From Dongia_B sp964406155 (GTDB lineage: Bacteria; Pseudomonadota; Alphaproteobacteria; Dongiales; Dongiaceae), in contig CAYOQR010000023.1 in assembly GCA_964406155.1 (NCBI GenBank), positions 7,341-71,340 on the forward strand: a stretch of 64,000 nt of DNA. Reading direction: 5' to 3'. The translations under genes and the position numbers were made by a program. Positions 1-7,572 of the stretch are shown here, piece after piece. Numbering within the stretch: the stretch's first letter is position 1; every line of letters begins with the position of its first letter. The notes under the pieces were generated by a model. The model made no database searches. It was not told the DNA's origin and worked only from the letters and a program-made list of their open reading frames with translations.

Positions 1-785
1 CGGATGAACAGGCGCTGCAGGTTGACCGGCGAACCGCCGGCCAGCGAGGGCACATCGATATTGGCGATGCGCACGGCAAACCGCCAATCGCGCACCGTCA
101 GGCCGCATTTCCACTGATACTTGGTCTGATAGGCCTGGTACTTGCCGCCGGTGCCGTCATCGATCGGCGCCGGAGTGCTGACATCCTCATGGGTCAGGCC
201 GGCTTTCGACTTCTTCGGATAGATGCCGTGGATCGTGCGCTTGCCCCAGACCAACAGCCAGACGCTGGTATTGGTCGAACCGGTGCCGCCGGCATCGATC
301 ACATTATTGGCGGTCTGCGCCTGCGCCGCCTGCAGCGTGTTGTAGCGCGGCGCCAGGCCCTGGAAACGCTCCGGCGTCGCGGCGATGTTGCCGTAGAACA
401 GCGTCTGCGCCATCTGCTGGTTCATGCCTTCCAGGAAGGCTTCGTCTTCCGACAAGCGGAAATCGGCGGCATTGCCGTTGAGATCGGCCAGATCCTTGTC
501 GACGATGCTGTAGGTTTCCAGCATGCCGGTCGTGTCCGTGATCTGCGCGGTCGTCGATTTCTGCGGCTGCGCGCCCTGATAGAGCAGACGCCAGGTCGCC
601 TGGGGCAGGCCGGTACGGATCGTGGTCAGGTGGCCGGTCGGCAGGTTGCCTTCGACCCAGACCATGTCCTCCAGGACTTCGTTGGTTTGCGTAAGAATGT
701 CGATCACATCCGCGATCTTGTCGTCCGCGGTCATCCGCTTCGCAAGATCCGTGATGCTGAGATACTGACCACCGATGGTCGCCAT
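1..785 (-). CDS. Phage major capsid protein, partial (3' end outside window)
   Basis: This is the N-terminal ~261 residues of a podovirus-type major capsid (coat) protein, the shell-forming protein of the virion; the C-terminus lies beyond base 1. The reading frame starts MATIGGQYLSITDLAKRM and continues with NEVLEDMVWVEGNLPTGH, GMLETYSIVDKDLADLN and RLSEDEAFLEGMNQQMA, a pattern I recognise from coat proteins of T7-like and BPP-1-like siphon/podovirus prophages. The ATG at 783-785 is preceded by a good ribosome site (AAGGAG). It is the last visible gene of a minus-strand cassette ordered small protein, portal, Bbp19-like, scaffold-like, capsid, the normal order of a podovirus head module. Family assignment is from remembered sequence pattern; no frameshift is visible in the part present. 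Confidence 0.8.
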   Translation of the reverse strand, partial: MATIGGQYLSITDLAKRMTADDKIADVIDILTQTNEVLEDMVWVEGNLPTGHLTTIRTGLPQATWRLLYQGAQPQKSTTAQITDTTGMLETYSIVDKDLADLNGNAADFRLSEDEAFLEGMNQQMAQTLFYGNIAATPERFQGLAPRYNTLQAAQAQTANNVIDAGGTGSTNTSVWLLVWGKRTIHGIYPKKSKAGLTHEDVSTPAPIDDGTGGKYQAYQTKYQWKCGLTVRDWRFAVRIANIDVPSLAGGSPVNLQRLFI

Positions 786-843
786 CTAGTGACTCCTTGT
801 TAGATTTGCCTGACCCACCGAATCCTGTTAGGGGGCCGCGCTA

Positions 844-1479
844 TCAGTCGCGCGGCTTCAGCGGGTCCGTTGGATAAAGGCGATCGGCCCGGCTCCTGGC
901 GTCATGGGCGACACCGCGCCCCATCACCAGGCCGTCTTCCGAAATCGCCTTGCCGATGCGAATGAAGGCGCGAATGATCTCAGGGTGGTTGCCCGCCCCA
1001 CTGACATTCAGCGCCTGGCGCAGCGCGTCGCCGCCGAACCGGTCCACGGCTTTCGCCGCCACGCCGAGATTGGCCGCCAGTCTGGCGCCGCCGATCTCCC
1101 GGTCGTTACGAACCTCGTCCTGCCAGCTACGCTGGGTTTCCGCCCACAGCTTATAGGGCGCCTCCATGGCGTCCTTCAGCCGGTTGGTATAGAGATCGAC
1201 ATAGGCTTGCGCCCTGTCCTGGCTGAGCCCGTCCTCGGCAAAGAATTTCTTCGCCTCGCTCATCCCGTCGACATCGATCACGACACCCTCGGGCAGCGTA
1301 AAATCGGCATAGGCTCCCACATCCGGACCTTGGTCCTCGGATGCATCCTCACCCGCCGATGCCCCGGCATCCCCGGAACCTGCCGTCGCATCGCGGTCGG
1401 TCCCGTCCTGGTTGCCGAGCAACGTCTGGTCACTGGCGACCGCCTCGGTGGACTGCGCGGTTTCTGTGTCAGACATCAT
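844..1479 (-). CDS. Phage capsid scaffolding-like protein
   Basis: A 211-residue acidic protein lying directly upstream of the capsid gene, where podoviruses encode the scaffolding protein that directs procapsid assembly. The first ~75 residues are low-complexity and rich in Asp, Glu, Ser, Thr and Gly. The rest (PEGVVIDVDGMSEAKKFFAE, then QAYVDLYTNRLKDAMEAPYK) looks helical, followed by a conserved-looking tail with AANLGVAAKAVDRFGGD and NHPEIIRAFIRIGKAISED, typical of phage scaffold/putative protease-scaffold proteins. The frame stays open upstream, but the start is placed at the ATGATG of 1474-1479 because GGAAAGGAAGAG lies immediately before it. It is probably co-transcribed with the portal and capsid genes. 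Function is inferred from position and composition. Confidence 0.7.
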   Translation of the reverse strand: MMSDTETAQSTEAVASDQTLLGNQDGTDRDATAGSGDAGASAGEDASEDQGPDVGAYADFTLPEGVVIDVDGMSEAKKFFAEDGLSQDRAQAYVDLYTNRLKDAMEAPYKLWAETQRSWQDEVRNDREIGGARLAANLGVAAKAVDRFGGDALRQALNVSGAGNHPEIIRAFIRIGKAISEDGLVMGRGVAHDARSRADRLYPTDPLKPRD

Positions 1480-1514
1480 CTCTTCCTTTCCTGCTCCTGC
1501 TGAATTCCCGATCT

Positions 1515-1844
1515 TCAGGCGAGAGGCTCGCCCTTCTCCGCCGTTCCCTTCGCCGTCGCTTCCTTGGTCATGGTGACGTAGAGCTCCGGGCAGACGCGGT
1601 TGATCTGCTCCAGCACCCACAGCCCCATCTGCCGCTTGCCCTCATTCATGAAGGTGTAGCTGTTGCCGGTCATGATCGGCTGGAACACCTGCGCCTCGCC
1701 CAGCAGCCGCCAGACGAAGGCGCGAAACGCCTTCTGCTCCATCAGCATCCGGAATTGCTCTGTTTCATTGCGCGCCTTGAACCGCAGCTTCTCCTGCCGC
1801 TCACCCACCTGCGCCGCATCGCCGGCATCGAAGGGGTCGGTCAT
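1515..1844 (-). CDS. Bbp19-like small phage protein
   Basis: A 109-residue protein between the portal and the scaffold-like gene. The pattern ETEQFRMLMEQKAFRAFVWR, LLGEAQVFQPIMTGNSY, MNEGKRQMGLWVLEQINRV matches the Bbp19-like family first named in Bordetella phage BPP-1. These are short helical proteins always found between portal and scaffold genes of BPP-1-type podoviruses; their exact role is not established, and a head-assembly role is inferred from position. The C-terminal 15 residues are Lys/Glu/Ala-rich. The gap to the portal gene downstream of 1996 holds a host-type palindromic repeat rather than phage sequence. Confidence 0.75.
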   Translation of the reverse strand: MTDPFDAGDAAQVGERQEKLRFKARNETEQFRMLMEQKAFRAFVWRLLGEAQVFQPIMTGNSYTFMNEGKRQMGLWVLEQINRVCPELYVTMTKEATAKGTAEKGEPLA

Positions 1845-1891
1845 CGGCGGTCCTCATCGGTCAGTTGCACGTCATGCCACATACACTCGGT

Positions 1892-1977
1892 TGTCATGCC
1901 CGGGCTTGACCCGGGCATCCATGAAAGAGACTGCCTGGCCTCCCCCATGGATTGCCGGGTCAAGCCCGGCAATGACA
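1892..1977. repeat. Family B palindromic repeat, copy 1, inside the phage cassette
   Basis: Two hairpins face each other: GCCCGGGcttgacCCGGGC at the left and TTGCCGGGTCAAGCCCGGCAA at the right, with CATCCATG and CCATGGAT inside and TGTCAT/ATGACA at the outer ends. The same unit recurs at about 8.4, 39.1, 39.3, 43.2, 43.4, 60.8 and 61.0 kb. Here it sits between the portal and Bbp19-like genes, so the repeat has entered the prophage after integration. Confidence 0.85.
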
Positions 1978-1995
1978 TTGAGAAACGGAAAATCA

Positions 1996-3729
1996 TCATC
2001 CCTCACCCTGCCCTGCACCGCCCTGCCCGGCACCACCCTGCCCGCCGCCCAGGCCGCCGATCAACTGCTCCAGCACATTGCTGCCCTTGCCGAGCTTCGC
2101 GTCCGACAGCGTCTTGGCGCCGGACGCCGCCTGCTGTGCCATCGCCATGGCCTGCTGCTGCTGTTGCGCCTGGGCGCGGGCGGCACGGGTTTCCGCCACC
2201 TGGTCGGCGCCGAGGATGATCTTGGGCGACACGCCGAGCGCCTCGGCATATTCGTCGATCGCCGCATCGAGATCGATCTTGTCCAGCGCTTCCGGCTTGG
2301 CACCGGCGAGATTGCCGACAAAGCCGGAAATCCGCTCGATGCTGCCGGTCTCCGCCGCCTTCTGGGCCTGAGCCAGGGTCGAGATGTATTCGATATCGAG
2401 ATTCACGCCGCGCAATTCCCGCGGCGGCTCCGGCAGCAGATCCTTCTCCAGCAGGATGTTGAAGACGCGGTCGATCGCCGGGTCCAGCAGCTCGTCATGC
2501 AGCCGTTCCAGCACGGGGCCCAGCATCAGCAGCTTTTCCTGCTTCCGTTCGATGATCTCGGTTGCCGAGCGTACGTCGTCGAGCTGCGAGATCATCAGGA
2601 AGAGATCGGCGAAGAAGGCCTGGTTGACCTGCTGGCGGATATCCTGGATGTCCTGGCGCAGCTCGCCCAATTCGATATTCACCTGATAGGCCGGCGCGAA
2701 GCCGCTACCGCCGCCATTGGCCGGCGTGAAGGTGACGCCGCCGGGAAGGACCGACAGCTCCTGGTTCTTCATCTGCACATTGGCGGTCATCGGCGGATTG
2801 ACCTGCTTGGCGATGCCCTGCGCCTTCTGCTTCTGCTCGAACTGCAACTGACGAATGAAGGGCAGCGCCTCCATGCCGGGCGAGCGGCCATAGACGTCAT
2901 TGCCTGTGACATGCCAGCGTGCCGCCTGGAAGGGGCGCTCCCGGAAACCCGAGATGCTCAGCGGCCGCTTGCAATCGCCGTCGCCCGCCGCTTCCCAATA
3001 GACTGAGCGATACGGCATGTTCTTGTTGTCGATATAGCCGATGACCCGCTTGTCATTGGGCTCGATCGCATGGCAGACGCGATATTCCTGGTCGAGCTGT
3101 CCATCGCGGTATTTCTGCTGGATATTGTCCGAGCAATTCTCCAACCCGAACTGCCCGACCATGCCGGCCACCGTCATGGTGAATTCCCGGTAGAGCGTAT
3201 CGACCGCCAGGCGATGATCGTTGGCGAGGAAATACTCGCCCACCGTCAACGGGTAGCAGCGGACGATATCCTCGTCATCCTCCAAGATCAGATTGACCGC
3301 CGTGCCGAAGACCGAGAGCTCTTCATAGAGCGTCGCGAAGGAATTATAGAAATTCGACTTCGCCATGACGCGCAGCATGCGCTTGCGCACCTCGTCCAGC
3401 CACAATTTGACCGGCGTGAAATCCGCCAGTTGCTGATCCGGCATGGTCAGGCGGAACCAGGGCCGCGCCGGCGAGGTGATGCCCGACATCAGGCCCGAGG
3501 CGCAGGTGCGCGCGGCGATGGTGCCGGTTGAATCGATGATGCGCTGGTTCTTCTTGCCGCCCTTATAGACGTCCTCGACCAGGCTGCCGGAACTCAACAG
3601 CCCGCGACCGCGCCGCGGCAGGATGAAATCGCTGAGATCCTGCCAATGGGCGATATAGGACCGGCGCTCGTTCTGCAGCGCCGTCTTGCGCCGCAATAGC
3701 TGCTGCATCAGTTCGCCGTGTTCCGCCAT
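1996..3729 (-). CDS. Phage portal (head-to-tail connector) protein
   Basis: A 577-residue protein of the bacteriophage head-to-tail connecting family; twelve copies form the ring through which DNA enters and leaves the capsid. Recognisable stretches are the N-terminal LLRRKTALQNERRSYIAHWQ, then RIIDSTGTIAARTCASGLMS, SPARPWFRLTMPDQQLADF, NFYNSFATLYEELSVFGTA and RSPGMEALPFIRQLQFEQK, all typical of T7/BPP-1-like portals. The last ~80 residues are Gln/Ala-rich and end in a Gly-Gln tail (GGLGGGQGGAGQGGAGQGEG), probably flexible. The length is normal for the family and no frameshift is seen. In a complete phage the large terminase gene should lie just upstream (above 4.2 kb); it is missing. Confidence 0.88.
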   Translation of the reverse strand: MAEHGELMQQLLRRKTALQNERRSYIAHWQDLSDFILPRRGRGLLSSGSLVEDVYKGGKKNQRIIDSTGTIAARTCASGLMSGITSPARPWFRLTMPDQQLADFTPVKLWLDEVRKRMLRVMAKSNFYNSFATLYEELSVFGTAVNLILEDDEDIVRCYPLTVGEYFLANDHRLAVDTLYREFTMTVAGMVGQFGLENCSDNIQQKYRDGQLDQEYRVCHAIEPNDKRVIGYIDNKNMPYRSVYWEAAGDGDCKRPLSISGFRERPFQAARWHVTGNDVYGRSPGMEALPFIRQLQFEQKQKAQGIAKQVNPPMTANVQMKNQELSVLPGGVTFTPANGGGSGFAPAYQVNIELGELRQDIQDIRQQVNQAFFADLFLMISQLDDVRSATEIIERKQEKLLMLGPVLERLHDELLDPAIDRVFNILLEKDLLPEPPRELRGVNLDIEYISTLAQAQKAAETGSIERISGFVGNLAGAKPEALDKIDLDAAIDEYAEALGVSPKIILGADQVAETRAARAQAQQQQQAMAMAQQAASGAKTLSDAKLGKGSNVLEQLIGGLGGGQGGAGQGGAGQGEG

Positions 3730-3781
3730 TGTCTGAATTCACCCCGATAATTGCTTTTATATCAACATCTCAGATAGATGT

Positions 3782-3900
3782 GGCCCTCTCATCCCACGCC
3801 CTCGCAGCGTGCAGCGGGACTGGGGCGGGAGGAGCACCGCCAGGATCGTCCCGCCGGACCGGCGCAGCCGGTCGGCGGGCAATCGGGGGATGAGAGGGCC
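3782..3900. other. Long inverted repeat enclosing a strong hairpin (candidate structured RNA or cruciform)
   Basis: A perfect 14-bp inverted repeat, GGCCCTCTCATCCC at 3782-3795 and its complement at 3887-3900, encloses 91 bp. Inside, CCCGCCGGACCGG at 3850-3862 and CCGGTCGGCGGG at 3868-3879 form a second stem of about 12 bp with one bulged G and a 5-base loop. The element lies between the small phage gene (ends 3997) and the portal gene (starts 3729) and would be part of their shared transcript. No start codon or credible reading frame uses it. It has no T-run, so it is not a standard terminator. It resembles none of the A, B or D repeats. Confidence 0.6.
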
Positions 3901-3996
3901 GGCGACGGCCGCTACCGGGTCAAAAACACCGGCGCGCTCGTCGCAACGTCAGTCGGTTTGCCGCCGATCATGCCGGCGCTTCCGCGTGGCACGCGA

Positions 3997-4206
3997 TCAC
4001 TGCCCCAGCAAGGTCTTGGCCAGGGCCGGCGTTCCCAGTGAGCCGCTTCCACTGGTCAAAACCGTCGATGCCGCACCGCGTGCTGCCACCGCTCTTTGTC
4101 GCTCATCCCTGCGTGCCTTGAGCACGAGCGGGTCCAATTCCCGCGGCGGCTCCGGCGGCGGTGGCGGTGGCGGCGGTGGTTTCGGAGCCGATCCTCCAAA
4201 TCCCAT
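3997..4206 (-). CDS. Small proline-rich phage protein
   Basis: A 69-residue protein starting MGFGGSAPK followed by nine consecutive prolines, then EPPRELDPLVLKARRDERQR and a C-terminus STVLTSGSGSLGTPALAKTL. Short proteins with a Gly/Pro-rich N-terminus, an Arg-rich middle and a TxLTSGxGxxG...TxLLG end are found beside portal genes of many podoviruses, so this is taken as a real gene rather than low-complexity noise. A ribosome site AGAGAGG lies 6 bases before the ATG at 4206. Function unknown. It is the most upstream recognisable phage gene on this strand. Confidence 0.65.
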   Translation of the reverse strand: MGFGGSAPKPPPPPPPPPEPPRELDPLVLKARRDERQRAVAARGAASTVLTSGSGSLGTPALAKTLLGQ

Positions 4207-4735
4207 GTTGAACCTCTCTGTTGTGAGATCTCGTTACGACCGATGATGAAATGCGGCGCGATCGCCAGACGCCGCCACCTGCGATAGGCCCGCGGTGAAA
4301 ACAGCCACCGGATCAGGTGGCCTTGATGGATCGTCGGTTGCCCCGCTTGCATCCGGGACAGGCCGAACCTTGTGAACAGAAGGTCGGGCTGCACGGCCGG
4401 CCCGCTGTTTCCAATTCACGATTCCGGATCAGATCCGGCTCCCGGCATCGCGCTTTCGCCTTGTCGTGATCGTCGGTCGGCTGGACAGCGGTCGGCATGG
4501 TGGCTCATTTATTGTCTATTTCTCAATGTTAATTGAATGATGATAATTTATCAACAAAAAAACGAAACTGCCGGGCGAAAAATTTCCTGCCGCGACAACG
4601 GTCGTTGCCGCCATCGCATGATATGCACCCCATATAGTCATATATGTTCTGCGTACAGCGGCAGCCGGAATCCGGGCGCCAATCGCGGAACAGGGATGTT
4701 AGACTGCGATTCACACCGATGCGAAGGAAGTCGCC
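4207..4735. other. Gap at the prophage/host junction, no convincing gene
   Basis: Only short overlapping frames with non-protein-like composition are present. The left part (to about 4500) has phage-like base composition. From about 4505 the sequence becomes AT-rich (ATTGTCTATTTCTCAATG and following), which suits a promoter for the gene at 4736. A terminase gene is expected here and is not found. No attachment-site duplication could be identified because the other prophage end is outside the window. Confidence 0.5.
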
Positions 4736-5098
4736 ATGCCCGTTACCTTCTCCGGCAAGCTCCATAAGACCGACGCTCAAACGCCGCATGCCAACGCCAC
4801 GTCCGAACCGGTCGCATCGGGCCGCAAGACGCGACGCATTGCCCGGCTGTTTCTCCTGATCATTCTCGGCGCCTTCTTCGCCGGCATGATCATCGCCGCC
4901 CTCTCGCTCTGGGCCGCGACGGGCTTCGACGGTGTGGGCGCGCATGGTTTCGCGCTCTATGCCCTGATCATCGGCGGCGGTTTCACCATGGCGCTGACCG
5001 CCGGCCTGATGGCGGCAGTCTTTTACAGCGACCGCGCCGGATTCGATGACGACGCCTATCACCCGGATCGAACGCCGCCCCGTGACGATGCCGATTGA
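4736..5098 (+). CDS. Small inner-membrane protein, two transmembrane segments
   Basis: A 120-residue protein with a cytoplasmic-looking basic N-terminus (SGRKTRRIARL), a first membrane helix at about residues 37-60 (LFLLIILGAFFAGMIIAALS) and a second at about 74-97 (ALYALIIGGGFTMALTAGLM). It ends in an acidic, His-containing tail. The ATG follows GAAGGAAG at a normal distance. Many alphaproteobacteria carry uncharacterised proteins of this form; I do not recognise a specific family. It stands alone, between the prophage remnant and the kinase-fusion gene. Confidence 0.7.
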   Translation: MPVTFSGKLHKTDAQTPHANATSEPVASGRKTRRIARLFLLIILGAFFAGMIIAALSLWAATGFDGVGAHGFALYALIIGGGFTMALTAGLMAAVFYSDRAGFDDDAYHPDRTPPRDDAD

Positions 5099-5236
5099 TT
5101 TATCTGCGGATCGTCGCTGATCGGATCACCCCGAGATCACATCAAAGGGGTGGATCGGCGCGGTAAAGTATCTATCTCTATTGGAAGAGTTCAGATCCAT
5201 CCCCCAGTTCCATCCCGATAATAGGGTGATTGTCGG

Positions 5237-6904
5237 ATGCCACCTGCCACACCTCTTCCTGCGGTCGATCAGGCCGATATCGTCGCCTTCCTCGCCGATG
5301 GCGCGGCCTATGACGGCATTGTCGCCGACGCGGCCGGCATGGCCGTACGGCGGATCGAAACGCATTGCTCCGTCATCTTCCTCATCGGTGATCGCGCCTT
5401 CAAACTGAAGAAGGCAGTCAAATTCTCCTATCTCGACTATACCGATCCGGCAGCGCGTGAGGCCTTCGTCCTGGCGGAGCTCACCCTCAACCGCCGGACC
5501 GCACCGCAGCTCTATCTGGGACGGCACAAGATCGTCCGGACGGCCGATGCTAAGCTGCGTCTCGCATCGGCGGACGCATCCGGTGCCGCTTTGGACTGGA
5601 TCCTGGAGATGCGCCGCTTCCCCGACGACGCCCTGCTCGCGACATTGGCCGAAGAAGATCGATTGACGCCGGCCCTGATGCAGGACCTTGCCGATGCCAT
5701 CCATCGGTTCCATGAGGCAGCGGAACCTGCCCCATCCCAAGGCGGTGCGGTCGCAATGCGGAATGTCATGATGGACGCGCTCGACAATCTGCGTCTGCAA
5801 TCCCCACCGTTGAACCTGCCGTTCATCGAGGGGCTGGCCAACCACTGCATGCTGCCCGAGTTTGCATCTCTCGAAGTCCTGATCGACCGTCGCCAGGCGG
5901 CCGGTTTCGTGCGGCGCTGCCACGGCGATCTGCATCTTGGCAATATCTGCCTTTACGACGGCAAGCCGCTCCTGTTTGACGGCATCGAATTCAGCGATGC
6001 CATTTCCTGCATCGACACCTTCTATGATCTTTCCTTCCTGCTGATGGATCTCTGCCATCGCGATCGCACCGACCTCGCCAATATCGTTCTCAATCGTTAC
6101 CTCGACCGGAACGGCGATATTGCCGGCCTCGCCACCCTGCCCTTCTTCCTGTCGCTCCGGGCGGCGATCCGCGCCCATATCCTCGCTGGCGCCAGCAAGA
6201 CGCTGGACGATCCGGTCCTCGCCACATCGAAAGAGGCCGCATCGAAGAAGGATGAGGCGATCGGCTATCTGGATACCGCCAGATACATGCTGGATGGCCG
6301 CATCTTATTGTCAGGCGAATTGATGGATGGATCGCCGCCTCTGACCGCCCCCCGCCTGATCGCCCCCCAATTGATCGCAATCGGCGGCTTCAGCGGCAGC
6401 GGGAAATCGACCTATGCCAAAGCCCTGGCGCCGCGCTTCAAGCCGATGCCCGGCGCCCGCATCACCCGCAGCGACAGCTTGCGCAAGCGCCTGATGCAGG
6501 TGGCGCCGGAAACGCGCCTGCCGCCGGAAGCCTATACCAAGGAGACGAACGACCGCGTCTATGCCGCCATGATGGAGGAGACCGCGACGGCCTTGCGGGC
6601 CGGCTATACCGTCATCGTGGATGCGGCCTATCTGCGCGAAACCGAGCGGCACGCAATCGCTGCTCAGGCGGAGCAGCTTCGACTTCCCTTCACCGGTTTC
6701 TGGCTCGACGTGCCGCAGGATGTCCTGGCATCCCGCATCGCTGCACGCCGCAACGACGTCTCCGATGCGGATCTTGCGGTGTTGCGCCAGCAGCTCGGCT
6801 ACGATCTTGGCCATATCGACTGGCACCGTATCGATGCGGCTGGCGAACCGACACAAACGCTGGCGGCCATGCGAGCCGTCCTCGGATCGTTCCGCCACGC
6901 CTGA
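5237..6904 (+). CDS. Bifunctional aminoglycoside-phosphotransferase-like / P-loop kinase fusion
   Basis: A 555-residue two-domain protein. Residues ~30-350 are an aminoglycoside phosphotransferase-type fold: the catalytic-loop motif CHGDLHLGNICLYDG has His-Gly-Asp at 229-231, and LLFDGIEFSD supplies the metal-binding Asp. Residues ~375-555 are an AAA-type P-loop kinase with Walker A GGFSGSGKST near 383-391. This fusion (COG2187 joined to COG0645) is widespread in proteobacteria; the substrate is not known, and antibiotic resistance should not be assumed. The linker at 340-372 contains imperfect repeats (PPLTAPRLIAPQLIA). The gene is alone, with AT-rich DNA on its 3' side. Confidence 0.87.
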   Translation: MPPATPLPAVDQADIVAFLADGAAYDGIVADAAGMAVRRIETHCSVIFLIGDRAFKLKKAVKFSYLDYTDPAAREAFVLAELTLNRRTAPQLYLGRHKIVRTADAKLRLASADASGAALDWILEMRRFPDDALLATLAEEDRLTPALMQDLADAIHRFHEAAEPAPSQGGAVAMRNVMMDALDNLRLQSPPLNLPFIEGLANHCMLPEFASLEVLIDRRQAAGFVRRCHGDLHLGNICLYDGKPLLFDGIEFSDAISCIDTFYDLSFLLMDLCHRDRTDLANIVLNRYLDRNGDIAGLATLPFFLSLRAAIRAHILAGASKTLDDPVLATSKEAASKKDEAIGYLDTARYMLDGRILLSGELMDGSPPLTAPRLIAPQLIAIGGFSGSGKSTYAKALAPRFKPMPGARITRSDSLRKRLMQVAPETRLPPEAYTKETNDRVYAAMMEETATALRAGYTVIVDAAYLRETERHAIAAQAEQLRLPFTGFWLDVPQDVLASRIAARRNDVSDADLAVLRQQLGYDLGHIDWHRIDAAGEPTQTLAAMRAVLGSFRHA

Positions 6905-6967
6905 CCGTTTCCTCTCGCAAGGCGCGGCCAGCCGCCGGTCGAGCAACCATGTAGGCGGCCAAAACAA

Positions 6968-6991
6968 ATTAAATAATTGATATTATTTAAT
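6968..6991. repeat. AT-only perfect palindrome downstream of the kinase fusion
   Basis: ATTAAATAAT at 6968-6977 is followed after 4 bases by its exact complement at 6982-6991. It sits in an AT-rich island between the kinase-fusion gene and the toxin-antitoxin operon. Possible roles are a weak terminator or a protein-binding site; it differs from the operator-like palindrome 105 bp further right. Confidence 0.5.
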
Positions 6992-7096
6992 AATTTTCCA
7001 TTCCCGAAAACGTCTCCGCCTCCCCATCTCTTATCTCAGACAGGAAACAGTACAAACCGGCGGGAGTGCGGTCTTGGCTCATAATCGGAGAGCTTG

Positions 7097-7118
7097 TATT
7101 AATTGACACTAATTAATA
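7097..7118. promoter_or_regulatory. Putative operator of the Xre/RES toxin-antitoxin operon
   Basis: TATTAATT at 7097-7104 and AATTAATA at 7111-7118 form a perfect 8-bp inverted repeat with 6 bases between, 33 bp before the antitoxin ATG. Toxin-antitoxin operons are normally autorepressed through such palindromes by the antitoxin's helix-turn-helix; assignment here is by position. The surrounding DNA is markedly AT-rich compared with the genes. Confidence 0.6.
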
Positions 7119-7151
7119 TATTTAAGATCAAATGATATAAGGATATTCACC

Positions 7152-7562
7152 ATGCCTCAGGTCATTTCCCCTGCGGCCCACGAACCGACCAGCGGCGCGA
7201 TCACCCAGGACGAGGCGATGGCGATGCTGCGCGCCGCCTTCAATCTGTTTCGGCTCTGGGGCGTCAACGACACCCAGGCGCGCCTGTTGCTGGGACAGCC
7301 CAGCACCTCGACCTTCTATCGCTGGAAACGCGGCGAGATCGGCCCCCTGCCCCATGACACGATCTGGCGCCTGGGCGACCTCATGGGTATCCACAAGGCG
7401 CTGCGCTATATGTTCAAGGAACCGGAGTGCGGCTATGCCTGGATCTCGAAGCCGAACGACGCTTTCGGCGGCCAGTCGGCGCTGGATCGCATGCTGAGCG
7501 GCGCGCCCAGCGACCTCACCGCCGTGCGCAACTATCTCGATGCTGAGCGGGGCGGCTGGTAA
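7152..7562 (+). CDS. Xre/MbcA/ParS-type antitoxin (DUF2384)
   Basis: A 136-residue antitoxin that would neutralise the downstream RES-domain toxin by direct binding and repress the operon. Residues ~20-85 form a helix-turn-helix region (LLGQPSTSTFYRWKRGEIGP contains the recognition helix). Residues ~85-136 are the toxin-binding segment with the typical LGDLMGIHKALRYMFKEPE and AWISKPNDAFGGQSALDRML motifs; the loop with Ala-Trp near the C-terminus is known in the family to enter the toxin's active site. Its stop codon lies 10 bases before the preferred toxin start, so the two are translationally linked. A palindromic operator lies upstream. Confidence 0.88.
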   Translation: MPQVISPAAHEPTSGAITQDEAMAMLRAAFNLFRLWGVNDTQARLLLGQPSTSTFYRWKRGEIGPLPHDTIWRLGDLMGIHKALRYMFKEPECGYAWISKPNDAFGGQSALDRMLSGAPSDLTAVRNYLDAERGGW

Positions 7563-7572
7563 GGACATCGCC

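Noticed and set aside
1663..3006. Plus-strand frame opposite the phage portal gene
   Set aside because: Mirror of GC-rich codons; starts within a family B repeat and has no family pattern.
5237..6904. Calling the phosphotransferase-kinase fusion an aminoglycoside resistance gene
   Set aside because: The fusion is common in environmental bacteria and its substrate is unknown; the fold alone does not show resistance.
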